A stretch of 64,000 bases of DNA from JALHNI01 sp965229305. Its GTDB lineage: Bacteria > Acidobacteriota > Terriglobia > Bryobacterales > Bryobacteraceae. This document shows, piece by piece, positions 34,009-42,503 of this stretch. The notes beneath the pieces are model-generated. The model worked only from the letters and a program-made list of their open reading frames with translations. It did not search any database and was not told the origin of the DNA. The translations under genes were made by a program, and so were the position numbers. How positions within the stretch are numbered: the first letter of the stretch is position 1; every line of letters starts with the position of its first letter. The stretch lies in assembly GCA_965229305.1 (NCBI GenBank), contig CBDDIZ010000015.1, positions 21,448 through 85,447 of the forward strand. The letters are read 5' to 3'.

Positions 34009-34584
34009 CTACAGCTTGCGGTACATGAGGTCCTTGTAGCGGACGACGCCGGTGGGGTCGTGCTGCTGAAGGGCCAGATAGCCTTTGCTGTAGGTGTTCT
34101 TGTCGTCAATGAAGTCGACGACGGTTTTGCCGTTGACTTTGATGACGATGTGGTTGCCTTTGACGATGATGTGCTGCTCGAACCAGGTCTCTTCGGGGGT
34201 GAGCTGCTGGTAGACCTTGACGAGGTTGTAGAGGCTGCCGGTTTTGACGGGGTCGCGGTGGCTGCGGTTGACTTGCGCTTCGTAGCCTTTGGGGAAGCCG
34301 GGGGTGCTCCATTCGGTGCGGAAGAACATGCCCGAGTTGCCGCCCTTGTTGATGAGCACTTTGGCTTTGAACTCGCAATCGACGCACTCTTCCTTCATCC
34401 AGAAGAGATGGCTGCGCTTGCCGCGGCCGACGATTTCGCCGTTCTCGACGGTCCACTGTTCGGGGAGTTCGGAGGCTTTCCAGCCATCGAGGGATTTGCC
34501 ATCGAACATGGTGACCCAGCCGGCGCCCCAGGAGGGGACCAGCAGGAAGAGGCAACCGGCAATCGTGAGGAATCGTCTGATCAT
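34009..34584 (-). CDS. exported DUF1080 (3-keto-disaccharide hydrolase-type) protein
   Basis: A 191-residue secreted protein with a signal peptide (TIAGCLFLLVPSWG). The DUF1080 jelly-roll motifs are clear: MFDGKSLDGWKAS, WTVENGEIVGRG, DCEFKAKVLINKGGNSGMFF, GYEAQVN and NHIVIKVNGKTVVDF, ending ALQQHDPTGVVRYKDLMYR. Members bind or cleave modified sugars and are often numerous in Planctomycetes and Acidobacteria. The start codon overlaps the start codon of the divergent ligase gene by one base, an unusual arrangement. Confidence 0.88.
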   Translation of the reverse strand: MIRRFLTIAGCLFLLVPSWGAGWVTMFDGKSLDGWKASELPEQWTVENGEIVGRGKRSHLFWMKEECVDCEFKAKVLINKGGNSGMFFRTEWSTPGFPKGYEAQVNRSHRDPVKTGSLYNLVKVYQQLTPEETWFEQHIIVKGNHIVIKVNGKTVVDFIDDKNTYSKGYLALQQHDPTGVVRYKDLMYRKL

Positions 34585-37043
34585 TGAATTTGAACTCTCC
34601 CGGTCATTCTACGCCTCGTGAGCAGCTGCTGGAACTTTTCGACAGCTGGGCGGCGGCGGAGCGTCCCTTGTTCGCCTATGACGATGGGTATCGGACCGTC
34701 GCGCTGACGACGGGGCAGACGGCAGCGGCCGTGCGGGCGTTGGCGGCGAAGTTGCCGGTGGGCCCGGGGGACAAGGTGATTCTGTGGGGCGAGAATCGTC
34801 CCGGGTGGGTGATTGCGCTATGGGCGTGCTTGTGGCGCGGGGCGGTGGCGGTGCCCATCGATGCGCGCAGCAGCGTGAGCTTTGTCGAGCGTGTGGCCGC
34901 GATTACGGGTGCCAAGGCGATCGTGGTGGGCGACGAGGTTTCCGCGGTGTCGTTGCCGACGTGGCGGATGGCCGAAGTGGAGACGTGGGGCGCGGCGGAA
35001 GGGCCTGAGCGGGCGGCCGGCGATCGCGACACGCTGGCGGAGATTCTCTTTACGTCCGGCGCGACGGCCGAGCCGAAGGGCGTGCGGATTACGCAGCGCA
35101 ATCTGCTGGCGAATCTGAATCCGGTGGAAGGCGAGATCCGGCGTTACCGGGCGATGGCAGCGGTGAAGTGGCTGGCGGAGCCGCTGTTCTTTCCGGTGCG
35201 TTTTCTGAATCTGCTGCCGTTGTCGCATCTGTTCGGGCAGACGATGGCGGCGTTCATTCCGCCGATGGTGGATGGGCAGGTGATCTTTCTGAAGGGGCAT
35301 CACCCGCCGGAGATCGTGCGGCAGGTGAAGCGGCGGCGGATTTCGGTGATCGTGGCGGTGCCGAAGATGCTTGAGATGCTGCGCGACTACGTGACGGCGC
35401 GGTGTCCGGAAGCGGCGAGCGGGTATCAGCCGCGCGGGGTGCTGAAGGCGTTCTGGCACTACCGGCGGGTGCATCGCTTGCTGGGCTGGAAGTGTTGGGC
35501 GTTTGTGGTGGGGGCGGCGCCGCTCGATCCGGAGCTGGAAGCGTTCTGGCGGCGGTTGGGCTATGTGGTGATTCAGGGTTATGGGCTGACGGAGACGGCG
35601 CCGATTGTGAGTCTGAATCATCCGTTTCATCCCAGTCACGGGACGGTGGGGAAGCCGTTGCCGGGCGTGGAGATGAAGCTGGCTGAGGATGGCGAGATTC
35701 TGGTGCGGGGCGAGAACATCACGGCGGGGTACTACGGGTCGTCGGAGAGCGTGCTGGAGGATGGTTGGTTCCACACGGGTGATGTGGGGGAGCTGGATGC
35801 GTCCGGGGCGTTGAGGATCCGTGGGCGCAAGAAGGAGATGATCGTCGCCTCCGATGGCATGAACATCTTTCCGGAGGATCTGGAGCGCGCGCTCGAGGAC
35901 GTGCCGGGCGTGCGGGAAGCGGCGGTGGTGGAGCATCAGGGGCGGGCGCATGCGGTGCTGGTGGGCGAGGGGCTGGACTTGCCGGCGGTTTTGACGCGGG
36001 CGAATGCGCAGCTCGAGGCGCATCAGCAGATGCGAGACGCGAGTGGGTGGCCGTTTGGCGAGTTGCCGCGGACGCATGGGACGCGCAAGTTGAAGCGGCG
36101 GGAGGTGCGCGATTGGCTGAACGGGGTACGGGTGGCGACCGCGCCGGCGGCCAATGAGCTCGCGGGCATTCTGGCGCGCTACGGCGTCCGCGAAGGCGCG
36201 AAGCTGAATGAACTGGCGCTGACGTCGCTCGAGCGGATTCAACTGTTGATGGAGATTGAGGAGCAGACGGGGACGCCGGTGGACGAGACGCTGTTCACGC
36301 AGGCGCGGACGGCGGCGGAATTGACCGCGTTGCCGCAGGTGGCGGCGGAGGCGCCGCTCGCGTTTCCTGATTGGAGCCGGCAGTGGTGGGCTCGCGCGAT
36401 CCGTCGGGTGTCGCTGCCGGCGTGGGTGCTGCCGCTGGCGCGCGTGTTTCTGTGGGTGAGGGTGACGGGTCTCGAGCATCTGGAGCAGGCGAAGGGCCCG
36501 GTGCTGTTCGCGGTGAATCATCAAAGCTACTTCGATACCGCGGCGTTGCTGATCGCGCTGCCGGCGCGATGGCGGTATCGCGTGGCGGTGGCCATGCGCA
36601 AGGAGTTCTTCGACGCGCACTATCATCCGGAGGGTTATGGCTGGGCGAAGCGGCTGCGGAACTCGCTGGGATACTACCTGGCTTGCCTGATGTTGGCGGC
36701 GTTTCCGCTGCCGCAGCGCGAGGCGGGAACCAAGGATGCGCTGCGGTACATGGGGGAGCTGTTGGGTGAGGGATGGTCGGTGGCGATTTTTCCCGAGGGG
36801 CGGCATGCGGCGGGCGACGAGGTGGGTGAGTTTCAACCAGGGATCGGGATGATGGCGGCGAGGCTGGGGGCGGCGGTGGTGCCGGTGCGGCTGCGGGGCG
36901 TTCACCGCGTCTTACATCGCGAGGCGCGCGTGCCGACGCCGGGCGTGGTGGAGGTGAGTTTTGGGCCGCCGTTGACGTTGAGCGGCGCGGGGGATTATCG
37001 CGAGATCACGGCGGAAATTGAGGCGGCTGTCAAGAACTTGTAG
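34584..37043 (+). CDS. acyl-AMP ligase / acyl carrier / PlsC-type acyltransferase fusion
   Basis: An 819-residue fusion with the same activities as E. coli Aas but in the opposite order. Residues 1-500 are an AMP-forming acyl ligase (FTSGATAEPKG at 156-166, GYGLTETAP, the HTGD and GRKKEMIV motifs). About 515-590 is an acyl-carrier-like domain whose attachment Ser appears to be Ser548 in LTSLERIQL, where DSL is more usual. About 600-819 is a PlsC/LPLAT acyltransferase with NHQSYFD and FPEGRH. It would activate fatty acids and transfer them to lysophospholipid. The start is a TTG at 34584; a TTG at 34590 is an alternative. Confidence 0.88.
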   Translation: MNLNSPGHSTPREQLLELFDSWAAAERPLFAYDDGYRTVALTTGQTAAAVRALAAKLPVGPGDKVILWGENRPGWVIALWACLWRGAVAVPIDARSSVSFVERVAAITGAKAIVVGDEVSAVSLPTWRMAEVETWGAAEGPERAAGDRDTLAEILFTSGATAEPKGVRITQRNLLANLNPVEGEIRRYRAMAAVKWLAEPLFFPVRFLNLLPLSHLFGQTMAAFIPPMVDGQVIFLKGHHPPEIVRQVKRRRISVIVAVPKMLEMLRDYVTARCPEAASGYQPRGVLKAFWHYRRVHRLLGWKCWAFVVGAAPLDPELEAFWRRLGYVVIQGYGLTETAPIVSLNHPFHPSHGTVGKPLPGVEMKLAEDGEILVRGENITAGYYGSSESVLEDGWFHTGDVGELDASGALRIRGRKKEMIVASDGMNIFPEDLERALEDVPGVREAAVVEHQGRAHAVLVGEGLDLPAVLTRANAQLEAHQQMRDASGWPFGELPRTHGTRKLKRREVRDWLNGVRVATAPAANELAGILARYGVREGAKLNELALTSLERIQLLMEIEEQTGTPVDETLFTQARTAAELTALPQVAAEAPLAFPDWSRQWWARAIRRVSLPAWVLPLARVFLWVRVTGLEHLEQAKGPVLFAVNHQSYFDTAALLIALPARWRYRVAVAMRKEFFDAHYHPEGYGWAKRLRNSLGYYLACLMLAAFPLPQREAGTKDALRYMGELLGEGWSVAIFPEGRHAAGDEVGEFQPGIGMMAARLGAAVVPVRLRGVHRVLHREARVPTPGVVEVSFGPPLTLSGAGDYREITAEIEAAVKNL

Positions 37044-37112
37044 TCCCAGACGATAAGCACCTTCAAGACGTGCCATGGGGCGCGTTCACCTAAGGAGGGG
37101 TACTGGCGCAAG

Positions 37113-37976
37113 ATGTTCGCCCTGATCGGAATTGTGGTGGTGCTGGGAGCCGTGGTGGGCGGCTACCTGATGGAACACGGTCATCTGGAGGTGCTGTTTC
37201 AGCCCGCCGAACTGGTGATCATCGGGGGCGCGGCGATCGGGACGCTGCTCATTGCCAATCCGCTGGCGACGGTGATTGCGATCATCCATGGGCTGCTGGG
37301 GGTGATCAAGGGGAGTCCGTATACGAAGAAGTTCTACCTGGATGCGCTCAAGATGCTGAACGAGATCTTCGGCTATGCGCGCAAGAACGGCATGAACAAG
37401 CTGGAAGCAGACGTCGACGATCCGGGCAAGAGTGCGCTGTTCTCGAAGTATCCGGCGCTGATCAAGAATCATCATGCGCTGCACTTTGTGTGCGACTCGC
37501 TGCGGACGGCGATTTCGGGAGGCGTGAGCCACTTTGAACTCGACCAGGTGATGGAGAGCGACATGGAGATCCATCATCACGAGGCGAACGAACCGGTGCA
37601 TGCGCTGCAGCAGGTGTCCGATGCGCTGCCGGGCTTGGGGATTGTGGCGGCGGTGCTGGGTGTGGTGATCACGATGGGTTCGATCGGCGGACCGCCGGAA
37701 GAGATCGGGCACAAGGTGGGCGCAGCGCTAGTGGGCACGTTCCTGGGCATTCTGATGTGTTACGGCTTTCTGGGGCCGCTCGCGGCGAACATGCAGAAGA
37801 TGAACGACGCGGAGTTGGAATTCCTGAAGTTTCTGCGGGCGGGGGTGATGTCGTTCATCAAGGGCGCGGCGCCGATTCTGGCGGTGGAGTTCGCGCGGCG
37901 CCAGATTCCGGGCCACGTGCGGCCGTCGTTCAAAGAGATGGAAGGCGCTTGCCGCGGTGGAGGCGGCGACAAGTAA
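37113..37976 (+). CDS. motA: flagellar motor stator protein MotA
   Basis: A 287-residue inner-membrane stator subunit with four transmembrane helices: the N-terminal pair (FALIGIVVVLGAVVGGYLM and LVIIGGAAIGTLLI) and the C-terminal pair (PGLGIVAAVLGVVITMG and LVGTFLGILMCYGFLGP). The cytoplasmic loop between them contains the charged segment that contacts the rotor. The proline-rich ALPGLGIVAAVLG motif is conserved. An AAGGAGGGG ribosome site precedes the ATG by about 12 bases. motB follows after 3 bp. No other flagellar gene is visible in the window. Confidence 0.95.
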   Translation: MFALIGIVVVLGAVVGGYLMEHGHLEVLFQPAELVIIGGAAIGTLLIANPLATVIAIIHGLLGVIKGSPYTKKFYLDALKMLNEIFGYARKNGMNKLEADVDDPGKSALFSKYPALIKNHHALHFVCDSLRTAISGGVSHFELDQVMESDMEIHHHEANEPVHALQQVSDALPGLGIVAAVLGVVITMGSIGGPPEEIGHKVGAALVGTFLGILMCYGFLGPLAANMQKMNDAELEFLKFLRAGVMSFIKGAAPILAVEFARRQIPGHVRPSFKEMEGACRGGGGDK

Positions 37977-37979
37977 GCC

Positions 37980-39029
37980 ATGGCCGACAAGAATCAAGCC
38001 ATTATCGTCATCAAGAAGAAGGTGATGGGCGCGGGCCATCATGGCGGCGCCTGGAAGGTGGCTTACGCCGACTTCGTGACGGCGATGATGGCGTTCTTCA
38101 TGGTGATGTGGCTGGTAGGCTCGTCCGACAACGTGAAGAAAGCGGTGGCGGGGTACTTCAACGATCCGTCCGGCTTTGGCAAGGATAGCGGCTCCGGGAT
38201 GGCGGGGGCGGGTCAATCGATCATGCTCAACCAGGAGAATATGAACAAGCTCAAAGAGACGCTCGAGCAGGCGATGAAGGAGATGCCCGAGTTCGAGGAG
38301 CTGAAGGACCAGGTGAAGATGACTGTCACCGGCGAAGGCTTGCGCGTGGAGTTGATGGAGACCGAGAAGGGCATGTTCTTCGACAGCGGTTCGCCGGACC
38401 CCAGCCGGAACGGACAGGACGTGCTGGCGAAGCTGGCGGAGCAGCTAAGCAAGATGAAGAACACGATCATGATCGAGGGCCACACGGACTCGCGGCCGAT
38501 CAAGGGGCGCGATGGGTACTCGAACTGGGAGCTGTCGGGGGACCGGGCGAATGCGGCGCGGCGCTTCATGCAGCAGCATGGCTTGCGGGCGGATCAGGTG
38601 AAGCAGGTGCGCGGCTTTGCCGATCAGGCGCTGTTGAAGTCGGATGATCCAGGGGCGGCCAATAACCGGCGGGTGTCAATCATCGTGCAGTATACGAATC
38701 CGGAGCCGCAGGCTGAGGTGAAGGAAGAGGGCGAGCACGGGAAACCGGCGGACGGCAAGGCCAAGGCTGAGGGTCACGGGAAGCCGGTCGAGGAAAAGCA
38801 CGAGAAGCCGGCCGAAGGTCACGGCAAGAAGGAAGCGGAGGCCAAGGCCGACGCTCAGGCGAAGCCCGAAACGACGGCCAAGCCCGAGGCGAAGGGCAAG
38901 GAGCCGAAAGCCGAGGTCAAGAAGCCGGAGCCGGTGCAGGTGGCTCACGCCGCTCCGCCGGCCAAGGCGGAAGCCAAGCACGAGGCCGAAAAGCCGAAGA
39001 AGAAGAAACCGCGGAAGAAGAAAGACTAG
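37980..39029 (+). CDS. motB: flagellar motor stator protein MotB with long charged tail
   Basis: A 349-residue protein. A single N-terminal membrane helix carries the proton-binding Asp31 (AYADFVTAMMAFFMVMWL). A plug/linker follows, then an OmpA-like peptidoglycan-binding domain (MIEGHTDSRP, WELSGDRANAARRFM and NNRRVSIIVQY). The last 110 residues are unusual: a Lys/Glu/Ala/Pro-rich repeat-like tail that ends in a polybasic KKKKPRKKKD. Such a tail is absent from typical MotB (about 300 residues). The stop codon interlocks (CTAG) with that of the Rrf2 gene. Confidence 0.95.
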   Translation: MADKNQAIIVIKKKVMGAGHHGGAWKVAYADFVTAMMAFFMVMWLVGSSDNVKKAVAGYFNDPSGFGKDSGSGMAGAGQSIMLNQENMNKLKETLEQAMKEMPEFEELKDQVKMTVTGEGLRVELMETEKGMFFDSGSPDPSRNGQDVLAKLAEQLSKMKNTIMIEGHTDSRPIKGRDGYSNWELSGDRANAARRFMQQHGLRADQVKQVRGFADQALLKSDDPGAANNRRVSIIVQYTNPEPQAEVKEEGEHGKPADGKAKAEGHGKPVEEKHEKPAEGHGKKEAEAKADAQAKPETTAKPEAKGKEPKAEVKKPEPVQVAHAAPPAKAEAKHEAEKPKKKKPRKKKD

Positions 39030-39514
39030 GCGCTGTGGCGGATCTGCGTGACCGGCACGAGTTGGCTGGTGCGCTCATTGAGCACCCGCATCATTTCCTT
39101 CTCGTTGCGCTGCAAATCGCTGAGCGTCATGCGGTTGAGCACATGTTCGATCATCGTCTGCAGGGTCTGCCAGACGGGCCTTAGACTACAATCGCTGTTG
39201 TGGGCGCAGACTTCCTGCAGGCCGGAATGACGGTCACAGAAGGAAGGGCCGTAGAGGCGTCCGCCGAGGAGCTCAAGGACGGAGCCGACGGTGATTTGCT
39301 CAGAATTGCGGGACAGCGTATAGCCACCGGATTGGCCGCGCACACTGGCGACAAATCCGCCCATCCGTAACAAACGCATCAACTTGGCTACGTTCGGGAT
39401 GGACAGGCCTTCGGCGCGGCTAATCTCGGGTATACTGAGGCTGGCCCCTTCACCCTGGCGCGCCATGTGGAGTAGGCAACGGAGCCCGTACTCCTCCTGA
39501 GCACTCAATTTCAT
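39026..39514 (-). CDS. Rrf2-family transcriptional regulator with Cys triad
   Basis: A 162-residue winged-helix regulator: MKLSAQEEYGLRCLLHMA, SIPEISRAEGLSIPNVAKLM and VRGQSGGYTLSR form the DNA-binding domain. The effector region has FCDRHSGLQEVCAHNSDCSL, three cysteines with IscR/NsrR-like spacing, which suggests an iron-sulfur cluster that senses redox state, NO or cluster status. Target genes are not obvious. It diverges from glgP with 101 bp between them, so it may control itself or glgP. The stop interlocks with motB. Confidence 0.9.
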   Translation of the reverse strand: MKLSAQEEYGLRCLLHMARQGEGASLSIPEISRAEGLSIPNVAKLMRLLRMGGFVASVRGQSGGYTLSRNSEQITVGSVLELLGGRLYGPSFCDRHSGLQEVCAHNSDCSLRPVWQTLQTMIEHVLNRMTLSDLQRNEKEMMRVLNERTSQLVPVTQIRHSA

Positions 39515-39615
39515 GTCGCCAATTGTAATCGATGCTCCCAGGATTTGAAAATCCTTTGGAAAAGTTAATTTAGCCTTCAGTCGAAAAAACCGATCTCGTT
39601 CCTAGAGTTTGCCGA

Positions 39616-42177
39616 ATGCCCTTCCAAATCCGTTCGTATCGTGAGCTTCAGGTCAATCCCGCGCTGCCGGAATCACTGAAGCGCCTGCCGGAGCTGGCTT
39701 ACAACCTTCTATGGAGCTGGGATCACCACCTCCGTCTGGTCTTCCGCCGGCTGGATCCGGCGGCCTGGAGGGCGAGCCATAACCCGGTGCTGATGCTGAG
39801 CAGCCTGCCGCAGGAAACACTGGCGCGAGCGGCGGCCGACCCGCGCTACATGGCTGTTTACGAACGGGCGTGCGAGCGCTTTGACCTCTACATGAAGCGG
39901 GCGCCGATGGACTTGCGGCAGCCCGGCGATGAGAAGATGCTGATCGCCTACTTCTCCATGGAATACGGCCTGACGGATTGTCTGCCGGTGTATTCGGGCG
40001 GTTTGGGCGTGCTCTCGGGCGATCACATGAAGGGCTCGAGCGACGCCGGCCTGCCGCTGATTGGCGTGGGTTTGGCGTATCAGAAGGGCTACCACCAGCA
40101 GGTGCTGAACCCGGATGGCTGGCAGCTCGAAATGTATCCGGTGAACGATTTTCACCTGATGCCGTGCCGGCCGGTGAACGGTCCGGATGGCCAGGAGTTG
40201 CGGGTGGCGGTGAATCTGCCGTTTGCGACGATCCGCATCAAGGTGTGGCAGGTGGAGTCCGGACGGAACAAGCTGTATCTGCTCGATACGAATATTCCGG
40301 AGAACGAGACCGAAGAGATCCGGAACATCACCGAGAACCTGTATGGCGGCGATCACGGGACGCGCATCAAGCAGGAGATCGTGCTGGGGATCGGCGGGTT
40401 GCGGGTGCTGAAGGCGTTGGGCCATCGGCCGACCGTGTTCCACATGAACGAAGGACACGCGGCGTTTTTGGCGCTCGAGCGGATCCGCGATCTGATGGAC
40501 GAGCACAAGCTGACGTTCGAAGAGGCGCTGGAGGCGACGCGCGAAAGCAACATCTTCACGACGCATACGTCGGTACCGGCGGGCATCGACCTGTTCGAAG
40601 GGTCGCTGGTGTGGGATCACCTGAGCCGTTTCTGCAACGAAGGCAACATCACGCCCGCGCAATTGTTTGGCTTGGGCCGCAAGATGGGCAGCGATACGAA
40701 TGAGAAGTTCTCGATGGCGATCGCGGCGATGCACTGCTCGGCGTTCCGCAATGCGGTGGCGATGCTGCACGGCGTGGTGTCGCGCGAGATGTGGAGCGAC
40801 CTGTGGCCGAACCTGCCGACCGAGGAAGTGCCGATCACGTCGGTGACCAACGGGACGCATCTGCCGTCGATGTTGAACGGCGATCTGGCGACGGTGTTCG
40901 ATAGCTATCTGCAGCCCGACTGGCGGGACCGGCATCAGGAGCCGGCCATCTGGGCGCAGGTGGACGAGATTCCGCGCGGCGAGATCTGGGAAGCGCATCG
41001 GAAGCGCAAAAAGCAGCTCTCGATCTTTGTGCGCGAACGCGCGGCCACCGTGGCGCGCAAGCGGCACGCTTCGGCCGCCGAGATCCGGCGCATTGAAGAA
41101 GGCTTCGATCCGGAGGTCTTTACGATCGGCTTTGCGCGGCGCTTTGCGACCTACAAGCGCGCGACCTTGCTGTTCCGGGATCCGGAGCGCTTGAAGCGTA
41201 TTCTGCTCCATGCGGAGCGGCCGGTGCAGATTGTGATTGCCGGCAAGGCGCATCCGAAAGATGTGCCGGGCAAGACGTTCATCCGCGAGATTGCCTTGCT
41301 GTCGCGCGATCCCGAGTTGAAGAATCGTCTGGTGTTCCTCGAAAACTACGGCCTGCGCATCGCCAAAGAAATGGTGCAGGGCGTGGATTTGTGGCTGAAC
41401 ACCCCGCGGCGCGGCGAAGAGGCTTGCGGCACGTCCGGCATGAAGGCGGCGCTGAACGGCGTGCCGAACCTGAGTATTCTGGACGGCTGGTACGACGAAG
41501 CCTACGAGGATTCGGGCGGTTGGGCCATCGGGGGGCGGGAACCGTATCGCGAAGATCAGGACGACCTGCACGCGCTCGACATCTACAACACGCTCGAGCA
41601 TGACATTCTGCCGCTCTACTATCGGCGCAATGACGATGGGGTGCCGGAAGGCTGGGTGGACCGGATGAAGGTCTGCCTGAAGAACATGAGCCCGCGCTTC
41701 AACGCGCAGCGGATGCTGGAGGAGTACACGACGCGGCTGTACCGCCCGGCGCATGCGGCGTTCGATCAGATGCGTACGGGTTCGTTTGCGCTGGCGCGGG
41801 AGCGCGCGGCGTGGGAGCGGCAGGTGGAGAGCGTGTGGGATCGCGTGCAGATTCGCGAGGCGGGTCCGGCGGAGCCGGTGAGCGAGATCACGGGCGACCA
41901 GTCGATTCTGATGCGCGCGGTGGTGGATCTGGCGGGTTTGAAGCCGGAGGACGTGAAGGTGGAAGTGGTGGTGGGACGCGTGGCGGGCGATGGGCAACTG
42001 GTGGAAGCGCATCCAGTGCCGTTGTTGGCGTCCGAAACAAAAGACGGCCTTCATGTTTTTACACGGCAGCTCGTACCAGGACTGATGGGGCGTTTAGGAT
42101 ATGCGTTCCGGGTGAGTCCGAACCATACAGAGGATCCTTTACGACGGCCCTGTCAGGGGCGTATGAAATGGAGTTAA
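39616..42177 (+). CDS. glgP: alpha-glucan (glycogen/starch) phosphorylase
   Basis: A 853-residue phosphorylase of the shorter bacterial/archaeal type (TIGR02094-like), releasing glucose-1-phosphate from glycogen or maltodextrin. It begins with a DUF3417-type domain (LPELAYNLLWSWDHHLRLVF). It continues with AYFSMEYGLTDCLPVYSGGL, VFHMNEGHAAFLALER and SVTNGTHLPSML, and the PLP-lysine region EEACGTSGMKAALNGV, where pyridoxal phosphate is attached. The start is the ATG at 39616. Downstream on the other strand are glucokinase-like and sugar-kinase genes that could use its product. Cytoplasmic. Confidence 0.95.
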   Translation: MPFQIRSYRELQVNPALPESLKRLPELAYNLLWSWDHHLRLVFRRLDPAAWRASHNPVLMLSSLPQETLARAAADPRYMAVYERACERFDLYMKRAPMDLRQPGDEKMLIAYFSMEYGLTDCLPVYSGGLGVLSGDHMKGSSDAGLPLIGVGLAYQKGYHQQVLNPDGWQLEMYPVNDFHLMPCRPVNGPDGQELRVAVNLPFATIRIKVWQVESGRNKLYLLDTNIPENETEEIRNITENLYGGDHGTRIKQEIVLGIGGLRVLKALGHRPTVFHMNEGHAAFLALERIRDLMDEHKLTFEEALEATRESNIFTTHTSVPAGIDLFEGSLVWDHLSRFCNEGNITPAQLFGLGRKMGSDTNEKFSMAIAAMHCSAFRNAVAMLHGVVSREMWSDLWPNLPTEEVPITSVTNGTHLPSMLNGDLATVFDSYLQPDWRDRHQEPAIWAQVDEIPRGEIWEAHRKRKKQLSIFVRERAATVARKRHASAAEIRRIEEGFDPEVFTIGFARRFATYKRATLLFRDPERLKRILLHAERPVQIVIAGKAHPKDVPGKTFIREIALLSRDPELKNRLVFLENYGLRIAKEMVQGVDLWLNTPRRGEEACGTSGMKAALNGVPNLSILDGWYDEAYEDSGGWAIGGREPYREDQDDLHALDIYNTLEHDILPLYYRRNDDGVPEGWVDRMKVCLKNMSPRFNAQRMLEEYTTRLYRPAHAAFDQMRTGSFALARERAAWERQVESVWDRVQIREAGPAEPVSEITGDQSILMRAVVDLAGLKPEDVKVEVVVGRVAGDGQLVEAHPVPLLASETKDGLHVFTRQLVPGLMGRLGYAFRVSPNHTEDPLRRPCQGRMKWS

Positions 42178-42212
42178 CGATAAAGTTCACGCTAGATTTG
42201 TCCGAAAGAACG

Positions 42213-42221
42213 TGATATAAG
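42213..42221 (+). promoter_or_regulatory. extended -10 promoter for the structured RNA
   Basis: TGATATAAG (42213-42221) is an extended -10 box (TGn plus TATAAG). No good -35 is visible. The predicted transcription start, 6-7 bases on, coincides with the first paired base of the RNA fold at 42228. Confidence 0.45.
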
Positions 42222-42227
42222 GGTGAA

Positions 42228-42386
42228 GTCCTGAGTTCAGTTCTGACCGACCTGGTGTGAACTTCTCGCGAACCAACTTCCCCATTGCTTTTCGGAACTC
42301 AGCCGTTCCGCGCAGCAAGCCGGTAAGCGAGCAGACTTCGATGTTCCGATCGAACTAAGAGAGTCAGCGGTCGGACCTGAATGGAC
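42228..42386 (+). ncRNA. structured RNA candidate with a 6S-like fold
   Basis: About 160 bases with nested pairing. The closing stem has GTCC 42228-42231 with GGAC 42383-42386, TTCAG 42236-42240 with CTGAA 42377-42381, and CCGACC 42247-42252 with GGTCGG 42369-42374. A central bubble follows: the 5' side is 42253-42264, and the 3' side is 42332-42368 with its own hairpin TTCGAT/ATCGAA. The terminal arm has CTCGC 42265-42269 with GCGAG 42327-42331, ACC/GGT, TTGCT 42285-42289 with AGCAA 42314-42318, and CGGAAC 42293-42298 with GTTCCG 42305-42310. This closing stem, bubble with 3'-side hairpin, and terminal arm is the layout of 6S RNA, which traps RNA polymerase. Size fits too. The identity is inferred from structure only. 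Confidence 0.5.
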
Positions 42387-42407
42387 AAAATACGGGCTTA
42401 GACCATC

Positions 42408-42482
42408 TTTCCAGTCCCTCCTAACACGCAACAGACACGAAAGAACGAAGCAGTGTAGGCATCCGCCGGGACTTAGTGGAAA
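42408..42482 (+). other. long imperfect hairpin upstream of the Cys-rich gene
   Basis: TTTCC 42408-42412, GTCCC 42414-42418, CCT 42420-42422 and ACAC 42424-42427 pair in order with GTGT 42453-42456, AGG 42457-42459, GGGAC 42468-42472 and GGAAA 42478-42482. It lies between the 6S-like fold and the ATG at 42504, whose ribosome site is AGGGAG near 42489. It could be a leader structure for that gene or a 3' part of the same RNA. Confidence 0.4.
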
Positions 42483-42503
42483 TCCGCAAGGGAGCATCTT
42501 TTC

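Noticed and set aside
42478..42497. Similarity of TCCGCAAGGGAGCA to the SRP RNA tetraloop region
   Set aside because: The 5' half lacks the conserved partner sequence and the AGGGAG is better explained as the ribosome site of the 42504 gene.
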